Part shown: one piece after another, positions 44,810 to 54,069 of the stretch
Position numbering within the stretch: the stretch's first letter is position 1
Layout of the letters: each line of letters starts with the position of its first letter
DNA from: Fulvivirga imtechensis AK7
Lineage (GTDB): Bacteria; Bacteroidota; Bacteroidia; Cytophagales; Cyclobacteriaceae
NCBI RefSeq assembly: GCF_000331535.1
Contig: NZ_AMZN01000046.1
Span: 35,992 to 99,991 of the forward strand
Reading direction: 5' to 3'
Length of the DNA stretch: 64,000 bases
Notes under the pieces: model-generated
What the model saw: only the letters and a program-made list of their open reading frames with translations
Databases searched by the model: none
What the model was told of the DNA's origin: nothing
Translations under genes and position numbers: made by a program

Positions 44810-46091
44810 ACGCAACTATTAGTTCTACCCTTCGGTTTCTCGCCCGGCCGGTCGAGGTATCATTAGGCAATAGTGGCAACCGCTCTCCCTTATATTGGAT
44901 TACCAGTCTTTCCTGTGGTATGCCCAGAGCCTGGAGTGCTGTGGCCACTGCATCAGACCTGTTTTTAGACAGGTTCTCATTATAATCATCGGAACCCCAG
45001 TTGTCAGTATGTCCGGTGATCAAAATGGTGGACTTCGGATTTTGGTGATATTGGTCGATCACTTGAGTGAGTACATCGCTGGCCTTCGGAGGAATATCGT
45101 ATTTATCAAAATCAAACTCTATATTCCCGATCTTCATTTCTCTGGGAATACCTCTCGTGCGAATACCGGTACTTGTCGGTATCAATGCCTTTTTCGTGAT
45201 GGCTGTTTGTGGTTCCGGTACTTCTTTGAAGTGAGCGCTGATGTCCACCTGTTGCTCACCATAGCTTCTGAAAGAGCCACCCTTAAGTATTACCCCCGAA
45301 TCGAGAATGCCGTCCCCAACATCCGCAATGGCCAGTTTGATATGATATACCTGGTTAGGGATTACTTTCCACCGTGCTTCAAGTACTGTGGTAAATCCAT
45401 CGAATTGTATATTGTATTTCGGAGGGATCTCCTCCTTTAGGTAATATTTATTCTGCACTACTTTTCTGTTTCGGACATCCCATACAAAAGGATCCGTTGT
45501 GTTTACATAAGTATTATCGCGATAATACTCGCTGTTCTGCTCATTATTGACTGTGTTTACTGTAATGGGAGTCCTCCCGTCAGGCAGCCTGGCAATATTT
45601 GTTTTAGGAAGCCCGGGGCCTTCTATAAAAAAGCCGAAAACATCATTGAACTTGGACCCCACATATTCAAGGTACTCTTCCGAAGCAAATACATATTCAA
45701 AAACCAGGTTTTCAGAGGCGGTTACAAAATCAAATTCGAGCACCGAGGCATCATAAGTTTCTCCTCTGGCTATTGCATTGAGGTCATCGTCACCGGGGGC
45801 ATTGCTTGCCCAGCCTGTCCGTGGTGATTTGTTAGGCCCTTTTATCAATAAAACACTACCAGAGGTTAGCACAATGCCCTTCGTCATTCCGATTTCGTTC
45901 AAACTATCTTCGTAGATGCCTATGGCATATTTTGCCCCTTTAAATTTCACATTGCCAACGGCTACACCATTCCCTAATAAAATATCATTGACCAATTCTC
46001 TGGCTGCCATAGCCGTATCCACCTGTTGCCCGGCTACAGGCAACTGAAAAAACACTAATAGAAGCGCAAACAAATGTTTGTAATAAGGCAT
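44805..46091 (-). CDS. Choice-of-anchor L domain protein with OmpA-like C-terminus
   Basis: The 428-aa protein starts with a signal peptide (MPYYKHLFALLLVFFQLPVAGQ). It continues with a choice-of-anchor L domain (ARELVNDILLGNGVAVGNVKF... LEFDFVTASENLVFEYVFASEEY ...). It ends in an OmpA peptidoglycan-binding domain (ILITGHTDNWGSDDYNENLS, RARNRRVELIV). It is probably an outer-membrane or cell-surface anchor. A TTG start 11 codons upstream is possible. The gene is divergent from the T9SS cargo pair. Confidence 0.87.
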   Translation of the reverse strand: MPYYKHLFALLLVFFQLPVAGQQVDTAMAARELVNDILLGNGVAVGNVKFKGAKYAIGIYEDSLNEIGMTKGIVLTSGSVLLIKGPNKSPRTGWASNAPGDDDLNAIARGETYDASVLEFDFVTASENLVFEYVFASEEYLEYVGSKFNDVFGFFIEGPGLPKTNIARLPDGRTPITVNTVNNEQNSEYYRDNTYVNTTDPFVWDVRNRKVVQNKYYLKEEIPPKYNIQFDGFTTVLEARWKVIPNQVYHIKLAIADVGDGILDSGVILKGGSFRSYGEQQVDISAHFKEVPEPQTAITKKALIPTSTGIRTRGIPREMKIGNIEFDFDKYDIPPKASDVLTQVIDQYHQNPKSTILITGHTDNWGSDDYNENLSKNRSDAVATALQALGIPQERLVIQYKGERLPLLPNDTSTGRARNRRVELIVAY

Positions 46092-46273
46092 AGACAACAC
46101 GCTTATGAATATTAACTTACGCAATTGCCACGAAATTTAATAGCGAATTTTAAGCTTATTAGCCATCTCTATCAACAACTTTACCCTCCGGATGGTTTCC
46201 GGTTACTTTTCGATAAAGTGTTGTATTAATCGACAGACAGGTGTGTCCTGACGAAAAATCAACCTAATTTACT

Positions 46274-46777
46274 ATGCTGCGGCTTCTGGTTCTTATACCT
46301 TTTATGTTTACCGCATTGGCACAAGCACAGGATGTCAATAGCTATCTGGTTTCTCCTGCGGGAGGGTCATTTCATAGCAACGGCATAAAGGGAGTATGGA
46401 GTGTAGGAGAAGTAACCGGCGGTACATCAACAGTTCGTGGCGTCACCATCAGCCAGGGCTTTGTCAGAAGTAATCTTATCCTTACCGTAACAAGTATCGA
46501 TACTGAACCGGCACATGTATATTATGAAATCTACCCTAATCCCACTCAAGACTTCTTATATATCAAGTGGAGTAATCCAATAGGTGTAACAGACCTACAG
46601 TATAAAATATATGATACCCGGGGAACCTTATTGGAAACACTTGGTGGCGAGCAGGCTCAGTTGAAACAAATATCAATGTCACCATACGTTCCGGGGATAT
46701 ACATACTGGTAGTGGAAGGAAGTACCATGAAACAGCCGATAAAATTAAAAGTAACAAAAAGCCTGAGCTATGAATAG
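46274..46777 (+). CDS. Small T9SS cargo protein
   Basis: The 167-aa protein has a signal peptide (MLRLLVLIPFMFTALAQAQ) and a short GG-rich region (VSPAGGSFHSNGIKGVWSVGE). A Por sorting domain (about 95-167) starts VYYEIYPNPTQDFLYIKW. The ~60-residue mature part ahead of the sorting domain is of unknown function. It overlaps the next gene by 8 bp. Confidence 0.85.
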   Translation: MLRLLVLIPFMFTALAQAQDVNSYLVSPAGGSFHSNGIKGVWSVGEVTGGTSTVRGVTISQGFVRSNLILTVTSIDTEPAHVYYEIYPNPTQDFLYIKWSNPIGVTDLQYKIYDTRGTLLETLGGEQAQLKQISMSPYVPGIYILVVEGSTMKQPIKLKVTKSLSYE

Positions 46778-47795
46778 ATTAACTGCTATCCTGCTGGTAT
46801 TCATATGTATCACTTCTTTTGAAGTGGTAGCACAAAGCCCTGCATCTTTCAGGTACCAGGCGGCACTCCAAGGTGCCGGGGGAGAGCCTCTGGCCAATAA
46901 AAAGGTATCATTTATTGTAACAATACTTCGGTCGGCAACGGACAAACAACGTGTATTTGCCGAATTTCACATAGCCAACACGGATGAATTCGGAATGGTA
47001 AGCCTCCAGATAGGAAAGGGAAACCCTGTCTTCAAAAATTTCCGGGATATTAACTGGGGGAGTGGTGATCATTTTCTAAAAATAGAAATTGATGAAACCG
47101 GAGGCACACAGTTTAAACTACTGAACGAAGTGCAACTGTTAAGCGTCCCCTATGCCATCCATGCACGAACAGCCGATAATGTGGATGACGCAGATGCCGA
47201 CCCTACCAATGAGCTTCAGACTTTGAGCATTGAGGAACAACAATTGACTATCAGCAATGGGAATACTATTACCTTGCCGCTTGATAATGACAGTCAAACT
47301 TTGTCTATTGATGGGAATCAGCTCTCCATTTCCAACGGCAACACAGTTACTTTGCCATCGGCAGGTGGTCACTTGCCTGACCCAACCCAACCTGTGGCCA
47401 TACGATTCCGAGGAAAGAGCATTTACGTATACCCTACCGATAATGCTTCCGGGATCATCTTCGCTCCTTTTGGAGATACCGCTGCAGATTCTGACCATGA
47501 TGGGGCCGCTAATACTGCCGCTTTGATACAGGCGCACGGTGACGGAAACTATGCGGCTAAGCTTTGTGACGACCTAAATGCCTATGGCTATGACGACTGG
47601 TATTTACCTTCCAGAGCGGAGTTAGATGCAGTATTTAAACAGAATTACCTGATCAGCGACTATTCCCTGGAAGCGTACTGGACTTCCACCGAGCTCACTA
47701 CCAACATGGCGTGGGGGATAAGCTTTAGCACCGGAACTCCTAACGAAACTACCAAAAATCAGGCTCGGAGATGCCGCTGTATACGCAGCGAGTGA
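46770..47795 (+). CDS. DUF1566-domain surface protein
   Basis: The 341-aa protein has a signal peptide (MNRLTAILLVFICITSFEVVAQ). A beta-rich N-terminal region resembles Bacteroidota surface proteins (VSFIVTILRSATDKQRVFAE). Two short repeats follow: LSIEEQQLTISNGNTITLP and LSIDGNQLSISNGNTVTLP. The C-terminal DUF1566 domain contains CDDLNAYGYDDWYLPSRAELD and YWTSTE. DUF1566 domains are common in surface lectin-like proteins. It is translationally coupled to the preceding T9SS cargo; it has no sorting domain of its own. Confidence 0.8.
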   Translation: MNRLTAILLVFICITSFEVVAQSPASFRYQAALQGAGGEPLANKKVSFIVTILRSATDKQRVFAEFHIANTDEFGMVSLQIGKGNPVFKNFRDINWGSGDHFLKIEIDETGGTQFKLLNEVQLLSVPYAIHARTADNVDDADADPTNELQTLSIEEQQLTISNGNTITLPLDNDSQTLSIDGNQLSISNGNTVTLPSAGGHLPDPTQPVAIRFRGKSIYVYPTDNASGIIFAPFGDTAADSDHDGAANTAALIQAHGDGNYAAKLCDDLNAYGYDDWYLPSRAELDAVFKQNYLISDYSLEAYWTSTELTTNMAWGISFSTGTPNETTKNQARRCRCIRSE

Positions 47796-47799
47796 TCTT

Positions 47800-48255
47800 T
47801 TACTCCTGCAGTGTCAGATATTCAAGAATTTTAAGCACCTGATCAGTATGCTCTGCCACGGCCATTGCCTGGCCATCCACTTCCTTTAGTGCGTGAGTGA
47901 ACTCTTTCGGATGTATAACGATATACGGCTTACCCATGGCCGCAGCAAATCCCGCATCGAAGGCCGCATTCCATTGCCTGTACTTTTCCCCAAACTTCAC
48001 AATAACAACATCTGACTTTTCTATTCCATTTTTAATTCTGATAGCGTTGATCTTAGCCGCTTTGTGGTCTTTCCAGAAGTCGTTCTCTTCAACGCCCAGA
48101 ATATCTACTCCTACATTATCGCTGGCATCATGAGTAATTACTGGCGTCAGAAATTCCACAGGCAACAAAAGGCGTTCTGCTTCATTGATCAGATCACCCC
48201 TCCAGTCGCTATGGATCTCACCGGAGAGATATACTTTTAGCTTTACATCTTTCAT
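47800..48255 (-). CDS. YtoQ-family protein
   Basis: The 151-aa protein resembles YtoQ/nucleoside 2-deoxyribosyltransferase-like proteins: KVYLSGEIHSDWRGDLI, NGIEKSDVVIVKFGEKYRQWNAAFDAGFAA and KPYIVIHP. The fold suggests nucleotide-related binding, but no activity is assured. It is convergent with the DUF1566 gene, 4 bp apart. Confidence 0.83.
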   Translation of the reverse strand: MKDVKLKVYLSGEIHSDWRGDLINEAERLLLPVEFLTPVITHDASDNVGVDILGVEENDFWKDHKAAKINAIRIKNGIEKSDVVIVKFGEKYRQWNAAFDAGFAAAMGKPYIVIHPKEFTHALKEVDGQAMAVAEHTDQVLKILEYLTLQE

Positions 48256-48312
48256 AGATTACGGGGTTTAAACTGTAACAAATACCTGATTGTGATGTTC
48301 TGAAAAATAAAA

Positions 48313-49686
48313 TTACCTGATCTTCAGCTTGGCTACACACTGCACAAAGTTGTTCACAATATCCCGGTGATCACTATGTATATTATTTTTTACCTTCCAT
48401 TTTCCGTTGATAATGGTGCCCAATGTCATAGCTACATCAGCAGCATAAACTATGGAGGAAAGCCTGTTTTCAGCCGAAGAACTGGCTAACAGCGCAGCTT
48501 CTGCATTATAAACAACAGCATCGAAAGGTTTTCCTGCCTCAAAATAGTAAGTGTTCTCATTACCCATTGCTTTTCTCCCTGCCAGCAGCGCCTGTTTATA
48601 GCCATAAGCGCCACTATCGGGCTCACCTGAAGCAACAAAAGTGTTGCGCTGGTGTGAAGTCAGTCGCTGGCCGTAATCGAGTATTCTCAGTTCTTCCAGT
48701 GGGTTCAATCCTACATGACTATCTGTGCCGATAGACCATCTGCCTCCCTTTTTCTGAAATTCTTTCAGCGGAAATATACCATCTCCAAGATTTCCTTCCG
48801 TAGAGGGACATAATACCACATTAGCCCCTGAGCGAGCTATGCCATGAATTTCTTCTTTTGTAAGGTGTGTTGCATGTACCAGGTGGAAATGATCCGTTAC
48901 CTCAGTATTGTTCAGCAGCCATTCTACAGGCCTCTGCTTCAGATATATTTTAGCATCTTCTATCTCCTTTAGCTGTTCTGCTATATGGATATGGAACGGT
49001 ATGTTTTTAGGGCCTTCCTTTATGGTCGTGTTAATATCTGAGGGCTGCACCGCACGTAGCGAATGGATACCATAGCCCAGGGATGCCCCTTCATAGGCTC
49101 TTGTTGCATTATGGGATGCCTCCAACAGCCTGAAGTAGTCGGCAATGGTGGGTGAGATAAATCTTCGCTGCCGTGGCTGAGGGTCCATGCCAAAGCCACC
49201 TTTTTGGTAGAACATTGGCACCAGCGTAATTTTTATGCCGGCATTCGCTGCTGCTGCTATCAGCCTTTCTCCATGCTCCGCAAGGTTATTATATGGCTGT
49301 CCGTTTTTATCGTGGTGCAGGTAGTGAAACTCCGCCACATGGGTATAACCGTGCCTCACCATTTCTGCATATAGCATAGTGGCTACATGCTCAATATCTT
49401 CAGGCTCCATGGTAAGGGCCAGTTGGTACATGGCCTCCCGCCACGTCCAAAAGTCATCTGCCGCTTCATGGTTTTCATGACGCTCCGCAATACCGGCCAT
49501 AGCATACTGAAAGGCATGGCTATGCGCATTTTGAAATCCAGGCATGGCAAATCCATTGACTACTTCTGCTTCACCGGCAGTGCCAGCAGATATTTCCTTA
49601 ATTATACCGCTGTTGTCAATAGTAACAACAGCATTATCAATCCAGCCCTCCTGTTGCAGCAGTGCTTTGAACTTGTAGGATTTCAT
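48313..49686 (-). CDS. hutF: Formimidoylglutamate deiminase HutF
   Basis: HutF converts N-formimidoyl-L-glutamate to N-formylglutamate in histidine breakdown. The 457-aa amidohydrolase has metal-site motifs NAHSHAFQYA, HIHIAEQ, VHATHLT and GTDSHVGLNP. The extended N-terminal string with EAADDFWTWREAMY is typical of HutF. It is the partner of the N-formylglutamate amidohydrolase encoded upstream on the same strand, with about 130 bp between them. The earlier hut genes are not in this window. Confidence 0.92.
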   Translation of the reverse strand: MKSYKFKALLQQEGWIDNAVVTIDNSGIIKEISAGTAGEAEVVNGFAMPGFQNAHSHAFQYAMAGIAERHENHEAADDFWTWREAMYQLALTMEPEDIEHVATMLYAEMVRHGYTHVAEFHYLHHDKNGQPYNNLAEHGERLIAAAANAGIKITLVPMFYQKGGFGMDPQPRQRRFISPTIADYFRLLEASHNATRAYEGASLGYGIHSLRAVQPSDINTTIKEGPKNIPFHIHIAEQLKEIEDAKIYLKQRPVEWLLNNTEVTDHFHLVHATHLTKEEIHGIARSGANVVLCPSTEGNLGDGIFPLKEFQKKGGRWSIGTDSHVGLNPLEELRILDYGQRLTSHQRNTFVASGEPDSGAYGYKQALLAGRKAMGNENTYYFEAGKPFDAVVYNAEAALLASSSAENRLSSIVYAADVAMTLGTIINGKWKVKNNIHSDHRDIVNNFVQCVAKLKIR

Positions 49687-49816
49687 GCGTATATTTTTAG
49701 TATTGAGTATTCAGTTTCCTGTTTCCTGTTTTTTTGAAAGTTGGCCCGATGCTTCCGACTTCTATTGCTACTGCCGGTTATTCATCCTGATGGCTATGTC
49801 AGGTATACTCATTTCA

Positions 49817-50635
49817 TTACAATGATTTGAGTTGTTTGATCAGGTTATCAAATGTTGCCTTAAGCCTTTTACGAACTATATTGGCCCGGTCGATATCATA
49901 ATGGATCTCTTTGTTATCCATATAGTTGATCTTAGTCATCTCCAGTTGCAAAGCATGCTGTTTTTCTTCCGGTTTACCAAAATACCGGGTAAGATGTCCT
50001 CCTTTAAACGGATAGTTGTGCTCTACTTTCAGTTTACTATTTTTCAGAGATACCAAGGCGGTCTCAATCAAAAGGCGGTCTGCGGTTTTTTCATTATTAT
50101 CTCCCAGGATAACATCAGGGAAAACTTCTTTTCTGATCAGCGGAACATACTGCCTGATAGAATGAGCATCCCACAAAAGCACTTTTCCGAACTTACTTTT
50201 CAGGGCTTTCAATATTTCTGACACTTTATTGTAATAGGGCCAGTAATACACCTCAAGCCTTCTCTCTATCTCCTTTCTGCCGGGCATGTGGTGATCTTTG
50301 TAGATAGGTTCACCGGCAAAAGTTGAGGTAGGGCAGAGTTCCGTGATCAATCTGCCATCGTCATACAATGGAGCGCTTTCAGGATCACGGTTAAGATCTA
50401 TGACCCATCGGCTGTATTCCGCGCGTATCATAGTAATACCCATGGCGGGGGCAAAGTCGTACAGCTTATGCACAAACCAGTCCGTATCATCAGGGGCTTC
50501 TATTAGTTTTTGATCGTAGTGATCTCTAATATTATCAGGAAAAGCCGTACCACTATGTGGAACGCTGATCAGTATGGGCACCCGACCGGTTTCAGGTTCT
50601 ATCACGTGGTATGGTAGTATCTCTTGTTCGTTCAT
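49817..50635 (-). CDS. hutG: N-formylglutamate amidohydrolase (HutG-like)
   Basis: The 272-aa zinc enzyme has SVPHSGTAFPDNI, DDTDWFVHKLYDF, VIDLNRDPESAPLYDDGRLI and LLWDAHSIRQ, motifs of the N-formylglutamate amidohydrolase family. It releases formate and glutamate, the step after HutF. Gene order (hutG upstream, hutF downstream) suggests one transcript. The start is the ATG at 50635. Confidence 0.92.
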   Translation of the reverse strand: MNEQEILPYHVIEPETGRVPILISVPHSGTAFPDNIRDHYDQKLIEAPDDTDWFVHKLYDFAPAMGITMIRAEYSRWVIDLNRDPESAPLYDDGRLITELCPTSTFAGEPIYKDHHMPGRKEIERRLEVYYWPYYNKVSEILKALKSKFGKVLLWDAHSIRQYVPLIRKEVFPDVILGDNNEKTADRLLIETALVSLKNSKLKVEHNYPFKGGHLTRYFGKPEEKQHALQLEMTKINYMDNKEIHYDIDRANIVRKRLKATFDNLIKQLKSL

Positions 50636-50872
50636 CTGTATTTACTTTTCAAACTTCTACTGGCCGAGCCTATGAGCCTCTGTTCAGTTGCTTTAATATT
50701 TTTGCAGTTGCTGAAGGCTATCCAGTTGTATTTGCAACAATTGGTTTTGAATCGTTAATTTTTTTCTGTCCTCATTCGAAGCTCTCAGCTTCTGATTTCT
50801 GAATGAACGCATACAAAAGGAGCAATACGCTCACGAGGGTTTGACAGTGCAAGGAGAACGGCCATTTTGGTA

Positions 50873-51970
50873 TTATTGTTTTTCATTGAGCTTTGATTTT
50901 AGCTCCAAAATGCGTTTGAAAGATTGATCGATCCTTTCACTGGTGATCTCTCCATCTACTACAAGCTTCTTTATTATGTTATGCACAGCATCCACTGTCC
51001 TGCTTTCACTCCCCTGGATGTTATTGCTGAACATCAGTATATCAACGCCTGCCAAAATAGAAAGCTTAATTGCCTTTTCAAGGCCATAGTGCTTGGTGAT
51101 TGCGTGCATTTGCATGTCATCAGAGAAAATCACACCATCATAATGAAGGCTATCCCTTAATAGTCCTGTCATTATGGCTTTTGAAAGCGTACCGGGAAGG
51201 CCTTCTTCATCGAGGCGTTTATTTACAATATGTGCGGTCATAATGGCATCAACTTTATCCTCAGCAAGCAGTTTCTGATACGGAGTGAGCTCCTTGGACT
51301 GCCAGTAACCGGTTACATCAGCTATGCCCAGGTGTGTATCAGCATGAGAGCTGCCATGGCCGGGAAAATGCTTGAGCACACTGATGATACCAAATTCGCG
51401 ATGGGCATCAATAACGGCCGCTGCATGCATAACCACACTATCCGGATCAGCGCTGTATGACCTTTCGATCTTGGCTATCACTGGGTTATCTTTAAATATA
51501 GACAAGTCAACAACCGGAGCAAAGTTGACATTGAAGCCTAGTCCGGCCAACGTGGCAGCGGTTATTTCCGCATAAAACCTTGTAGTGTCCAAATTAGCTG
51601 TTTCTCCGAGATATTTAGCTGAAACTGTCTTAGGAAAGCCATACTTTTCCTTGAGCCGGTTGACTTTGCCACCCTCCTGATCAATCGCTATCAAAAGTGG
51701 CAGAGGCGCCTTTTTCTGGAGTTGCCAGGTCATTTGCTTAAGCTTGATGTATGAATTGTCAGCCTTGATGTTTTTTTCAAAGAGAATGATGCCGCCAACC
51801 CTGCCTTTGGCAATATCATCAATCGTTTGCTCGTTGGGCCCAATGTCTTGTTTCGGATACCCAACAATCAGCATCTGGCCAATCTTAAAATCAAGGCTAT
51901 CCACCACTTCCTGGCCCAGGGCGAAAAAAGTAGTAAGAAATAATAGACTACCGAATATGATTTTCTTCAT
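50873..51970 (-). CDS. nagZ: GH3 beta-N-acetylglucosaminidase (NagZ-like)
   Basis: The 365-aa glycoside hydrolase family 3 enzyme has a signal peptide (IIFGSLLFLTTFFALGQ). The NagZ signature KHFPGHGSSHADTHLGI supplies the His/Asp dyad. The nucleophile motif GVIFSDDMQMHAI is present. It cleaves GlcNAc from muropeptides in wall recycling or remodelling. The signal peptide argues for a periplasmic rather than cytosolic enzyme. A MITE-like element lies 20 bp upstream of the start. Confidence 0.9.
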   Translation of the reverse strand: MKKIIFGSLLFLTTFFALGQEVVDSLDFKIGQMLIVGYPKQDIGPNEQTIDDIAKGRVGGIILFEKNIKADNSYIKLKQMTWQLQKKAPLPLLIAIDQEGGKVNRLKEKYGFPKTVSAKYLGETANLDTTRFYAEITAATLAGLGFNVNFAPVVDLSIFKDNPVIAKIERSYSADPDSVVMHAAAVIDAHREFGIISVLKHFPGHGSSHADTHLGIADVTGYWQSKELTPYQKLLAEDKVDAIMTAHIVNKRLDEEGLPGTLSKAIMTGLLRDSLHYDGVIFSDDMQMHAITKHYGLEKAIKLSILAGVDILMFSNNIQGSESRTVDAVHNIIKKLVVDGEITSERIDQSFKRILELKSKLNEKQ

Positions 51971-51990
51971 TAGAAAAACTTTAATTAATT

Positions 51991-52141
51991 AGTGTTTGTA
52001 AGAAAACTCTAAGTGGCTTTAAGAAAACGTTCCTGACAAAGTGCGGGACGAAGTTCCAAAAAGCGGTAGTCCCGTACAGTTGTCGGGAAGTGCATTTTTG
52101 GGACAGCGTAACGCAAACATTGACGTTTTCTTAGAGACACT
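51991..52141. repeat. MITE-like repeat, family 1 (copy D)
   Basis: It starts AGTGTTTGTAAGAAAACTC and ends GTTTTCTTAGAGACACT. The flanks are AATT at 51987-51990 and AATT at 52142-52145, a likely 4-bp target duplication. The interior has CCCGTACAGTTGTCGGG. The right end supplies the first two bases of the reverse-complemented stop codon of the D-Ala-D-Ala peptidase gene (52140-52142). Confidence 0.87.
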
Positions 52142-53435
52142 AATTATTAGTATGCAACTCCCACAATATTTGCTCCATTCTTCTTTTTACTGTAATGGCC
52201 TTCACAGGATAGTTGTTATTCATAAAAGCGAAAATATATAGCTTACCCTTCTTTGTTAATATAAAGCCGCTGATGTTGTGATTGTTACTTAATGTACCTG
52301 TTTTGCCGAAAATATAAGGGGCAGTGCTTCTGTAATAATTTTTGAGTGTTCCTGCCTGACCACCAACAGCCAAAAGGGACTTCAGGCGCTCTGGAGGCAC
52401 AGCCTTATAAAGTTCGTTCCATATCCAAACCATCGAGCGTGGTGTAATAAGGTTATATCTTGATAAACCCGACCCATCCACCCACACTGGTTTATCCGGG
52501 ATTCCCATCAGATAATGCTCAATGGAGTATTCTATCGCCCTTTCCGCGTCTAACGAATCTGTAAGCAGACCCGCAGCCACCAAAAGCAATTGCTCCGCTA
52601 TGAAATTGTCGCTGTCTTGCATCATTATCCGGTAGGCCGAGTCTGCTGGTATGCTTCGTAATATTTTTCGGTCTGAGGGCAAGGCCTTTCTGACAGGAGT
52701 TACTCTTTTGTTTAAGGTGTCAGACAGAAGGTCTGTCAATAGATAATCAGAATAGTGAAACGGCACTTGCTCTTTGAAAGAGCGGCCTTTGATGGAAGGA
52801 AAGTAGATTATATTATTGGAATTAATATCTCTTACTATTTCCGTATCATCTTTTATGCTATCCCCCAACCAGAAGAATTGTTTGAAATAAGGCTGTTCCA
52901 GGTGCAGATAATCCCGCTCGGCCATTTTGCTTACGGTAAGGTAGTTGCCAAACACCGGCATGGGGGATATTTCACTTGAAAAGGTGTAATTATAGTCATC
53001 CCAGGCCCAGCCAGGACCGAAATGATCGTCATAAAAATTCGATGAAGAAAAGTAAAGGTCTTTTTCTGTATCATTTAGGAAACTAAACACTGCGCTGGAT
53101 GGTAGCTTTTCGTAGAGAAGCGATGGGTCTCCCGTGCCCCAAAACATGAGCGAATCTACAGCTTCAGTATAATATATACCCGGTATAGAATCACCAATGG
53201 TTTTAATGGCTGTCAGCAGAGTAAGTACTTTCGTATTCGAAGCGGGGGTAAAATATTTTTCTCCATTATAATTGATCAGCATTTCATTATTATCGGGGTC
53301 GAAAAGCACAAAGCCCGTGTGATGGCTAAACTCCTTTTCAAATGCTTCAATTGATTTAACAACCGGGCCCCGCTTTACAGGAGCACAGGCTATAAAAATA
53401 ATGGTAGCAAAAACGAGGCAGTGGTTAAACTTCAT
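52140..53435 (-). CDS. dacB: D-alanyl-D-alanine carboxypeptidase/endopeptidase (PBP4/DacB family)
   Basis: The 431-aa protein has a lipoprotein-like start (FATIIFIACAPVKRG, lipobox FIAC) and the three penicillin-binding motifs: SNTKVLTLL (SxxK), SDNFIAEQLL (SxN) and FGKTGTLSNN (KTG). It is an S13-family peptidase that trims or cross-cuts peptidoglycan stem peptides. The C-terminus ends HTNN at the edge of a MITE-like insertion. The GH3 gene lies downstream on the same strand beyond that element. An upstream ATG (53456) is in frame but overlaps the DinB gene stop; 53435 was chosen. Confidence 0.88.
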   Translation of the reverse strand: MKFNHCLVFATIIFIACAPVKRGPVVKSIEAFEKEFSHHTGFVLFDPDNNEMLINYNGEKYFTPASNTKVLTLLTAIKTIGDSIPGIYYTEAVDSLMFWGTGDPSLLYEKLPSSAVFSFLNDTEKDLYFSSSNFYDDHFGPGWAWDDYNYTFSSEISPMPVFGNYLTVSKMAERDYLHLEQPYFKQFFWLGDSIKDDTEIVRDINSNNIIYFPSIKGRSFKEQVPFHYSDYLLTDLLSDTLNKRVTPVRKALPSDRKILRSIPADSAYRIMMQDSDNFIAEQLLLVAAGLLTDSLDAERAIEYSIEHYLMGIPDKPVWVDGSGLSRYNLITPRSMVWIWNELYKAVPPERLKSLLAVGGQAGTLKNYYRSTAPYIFGKTGTLSNNHNISGFILTKKGKLYIFAFMNNNYPVKAITVKRRMEQILWELHTNN

Positions 53436-53452
53436 ACAGAGAAATATAGGAG

Positions 53453-53968
53453 TCAACTGGATAAGTAACGCTCATTCAGAACTTTTCGGTGATGTGCATC
53501 ATGACCTGCAATAACGAACCCGATGGCATATACTGACATTTCGTTGCCATTGGCGGTTCCCGTTCTGTTGAGCATCTCTTCGCTGAGACTACTAAAAAGA
53601 TCAACCGTGCTGGCCCTTACGTTGTTATACTCATCCAGAATTTTATACAACTTACGATTTTCAGCATTAGATTCAGGGGCATAATCATTTTCCTCAAACC
53701 CATGTAACGCTGTCTTATCATTTCTGGCAAATCGCAACGCCCTGTAGGCAAATATCCGTTCGGCATCGATCATATGTGCCAGTACCTCCTTAATGCTCCA
53801 TTTGCCGGCTGCGTAACGGTAGTTCCCCGAGGCTTCCGGAATTGATTTTATCAGGTCGATAGTGAGGTTGCCATTATTGATCAGAGCCGGAATGAGATCT
53901 TCTTCCTGTACATTGCGAACATAGTTTTTATAAAAGTCCGGTATTGAAGACAAATCTGGTTTTGCCAT
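53453..53968 (-). CDS. DinB-family protein
   Basis: The 171-aa DinB protein has GKWSIKEVLAHMIDAERIFAYRALRFARND in the first half and FVIAGHDAHHRKVLNERY at the end. Of the three DinB-type proteins here it is the closest to the classical DinB_2 pattern. The role is unknown. It is 17 bp upstream of the dacB start, on the same strand. Confidence 0.83.
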   Translation of the reverse strand: MAKPDLSSIPDFYKNYVRNVQEEDLIPALINNGNLTIDLIKSIPEASGNYRYAAGKWSIKEVLAHMIDAERIFAYRALRFARNDKTALHGFEENDYAPESNAENRKLYKILDEYNNVRASTVDLFSSLSEEMLNRTGTANGNEMSVYAIGFVIAGHDAHHRKVLNERYLSS

Positions 53969-54069
53969 TTTATAATGAGAGTTATGTTTATGCTAATAAA
54001 AACAGGTCTGCCAAATGTAAGCATTTTTGCCACATTTTGACAGACCCGGTAAATGAGTTGAAAATTAGC

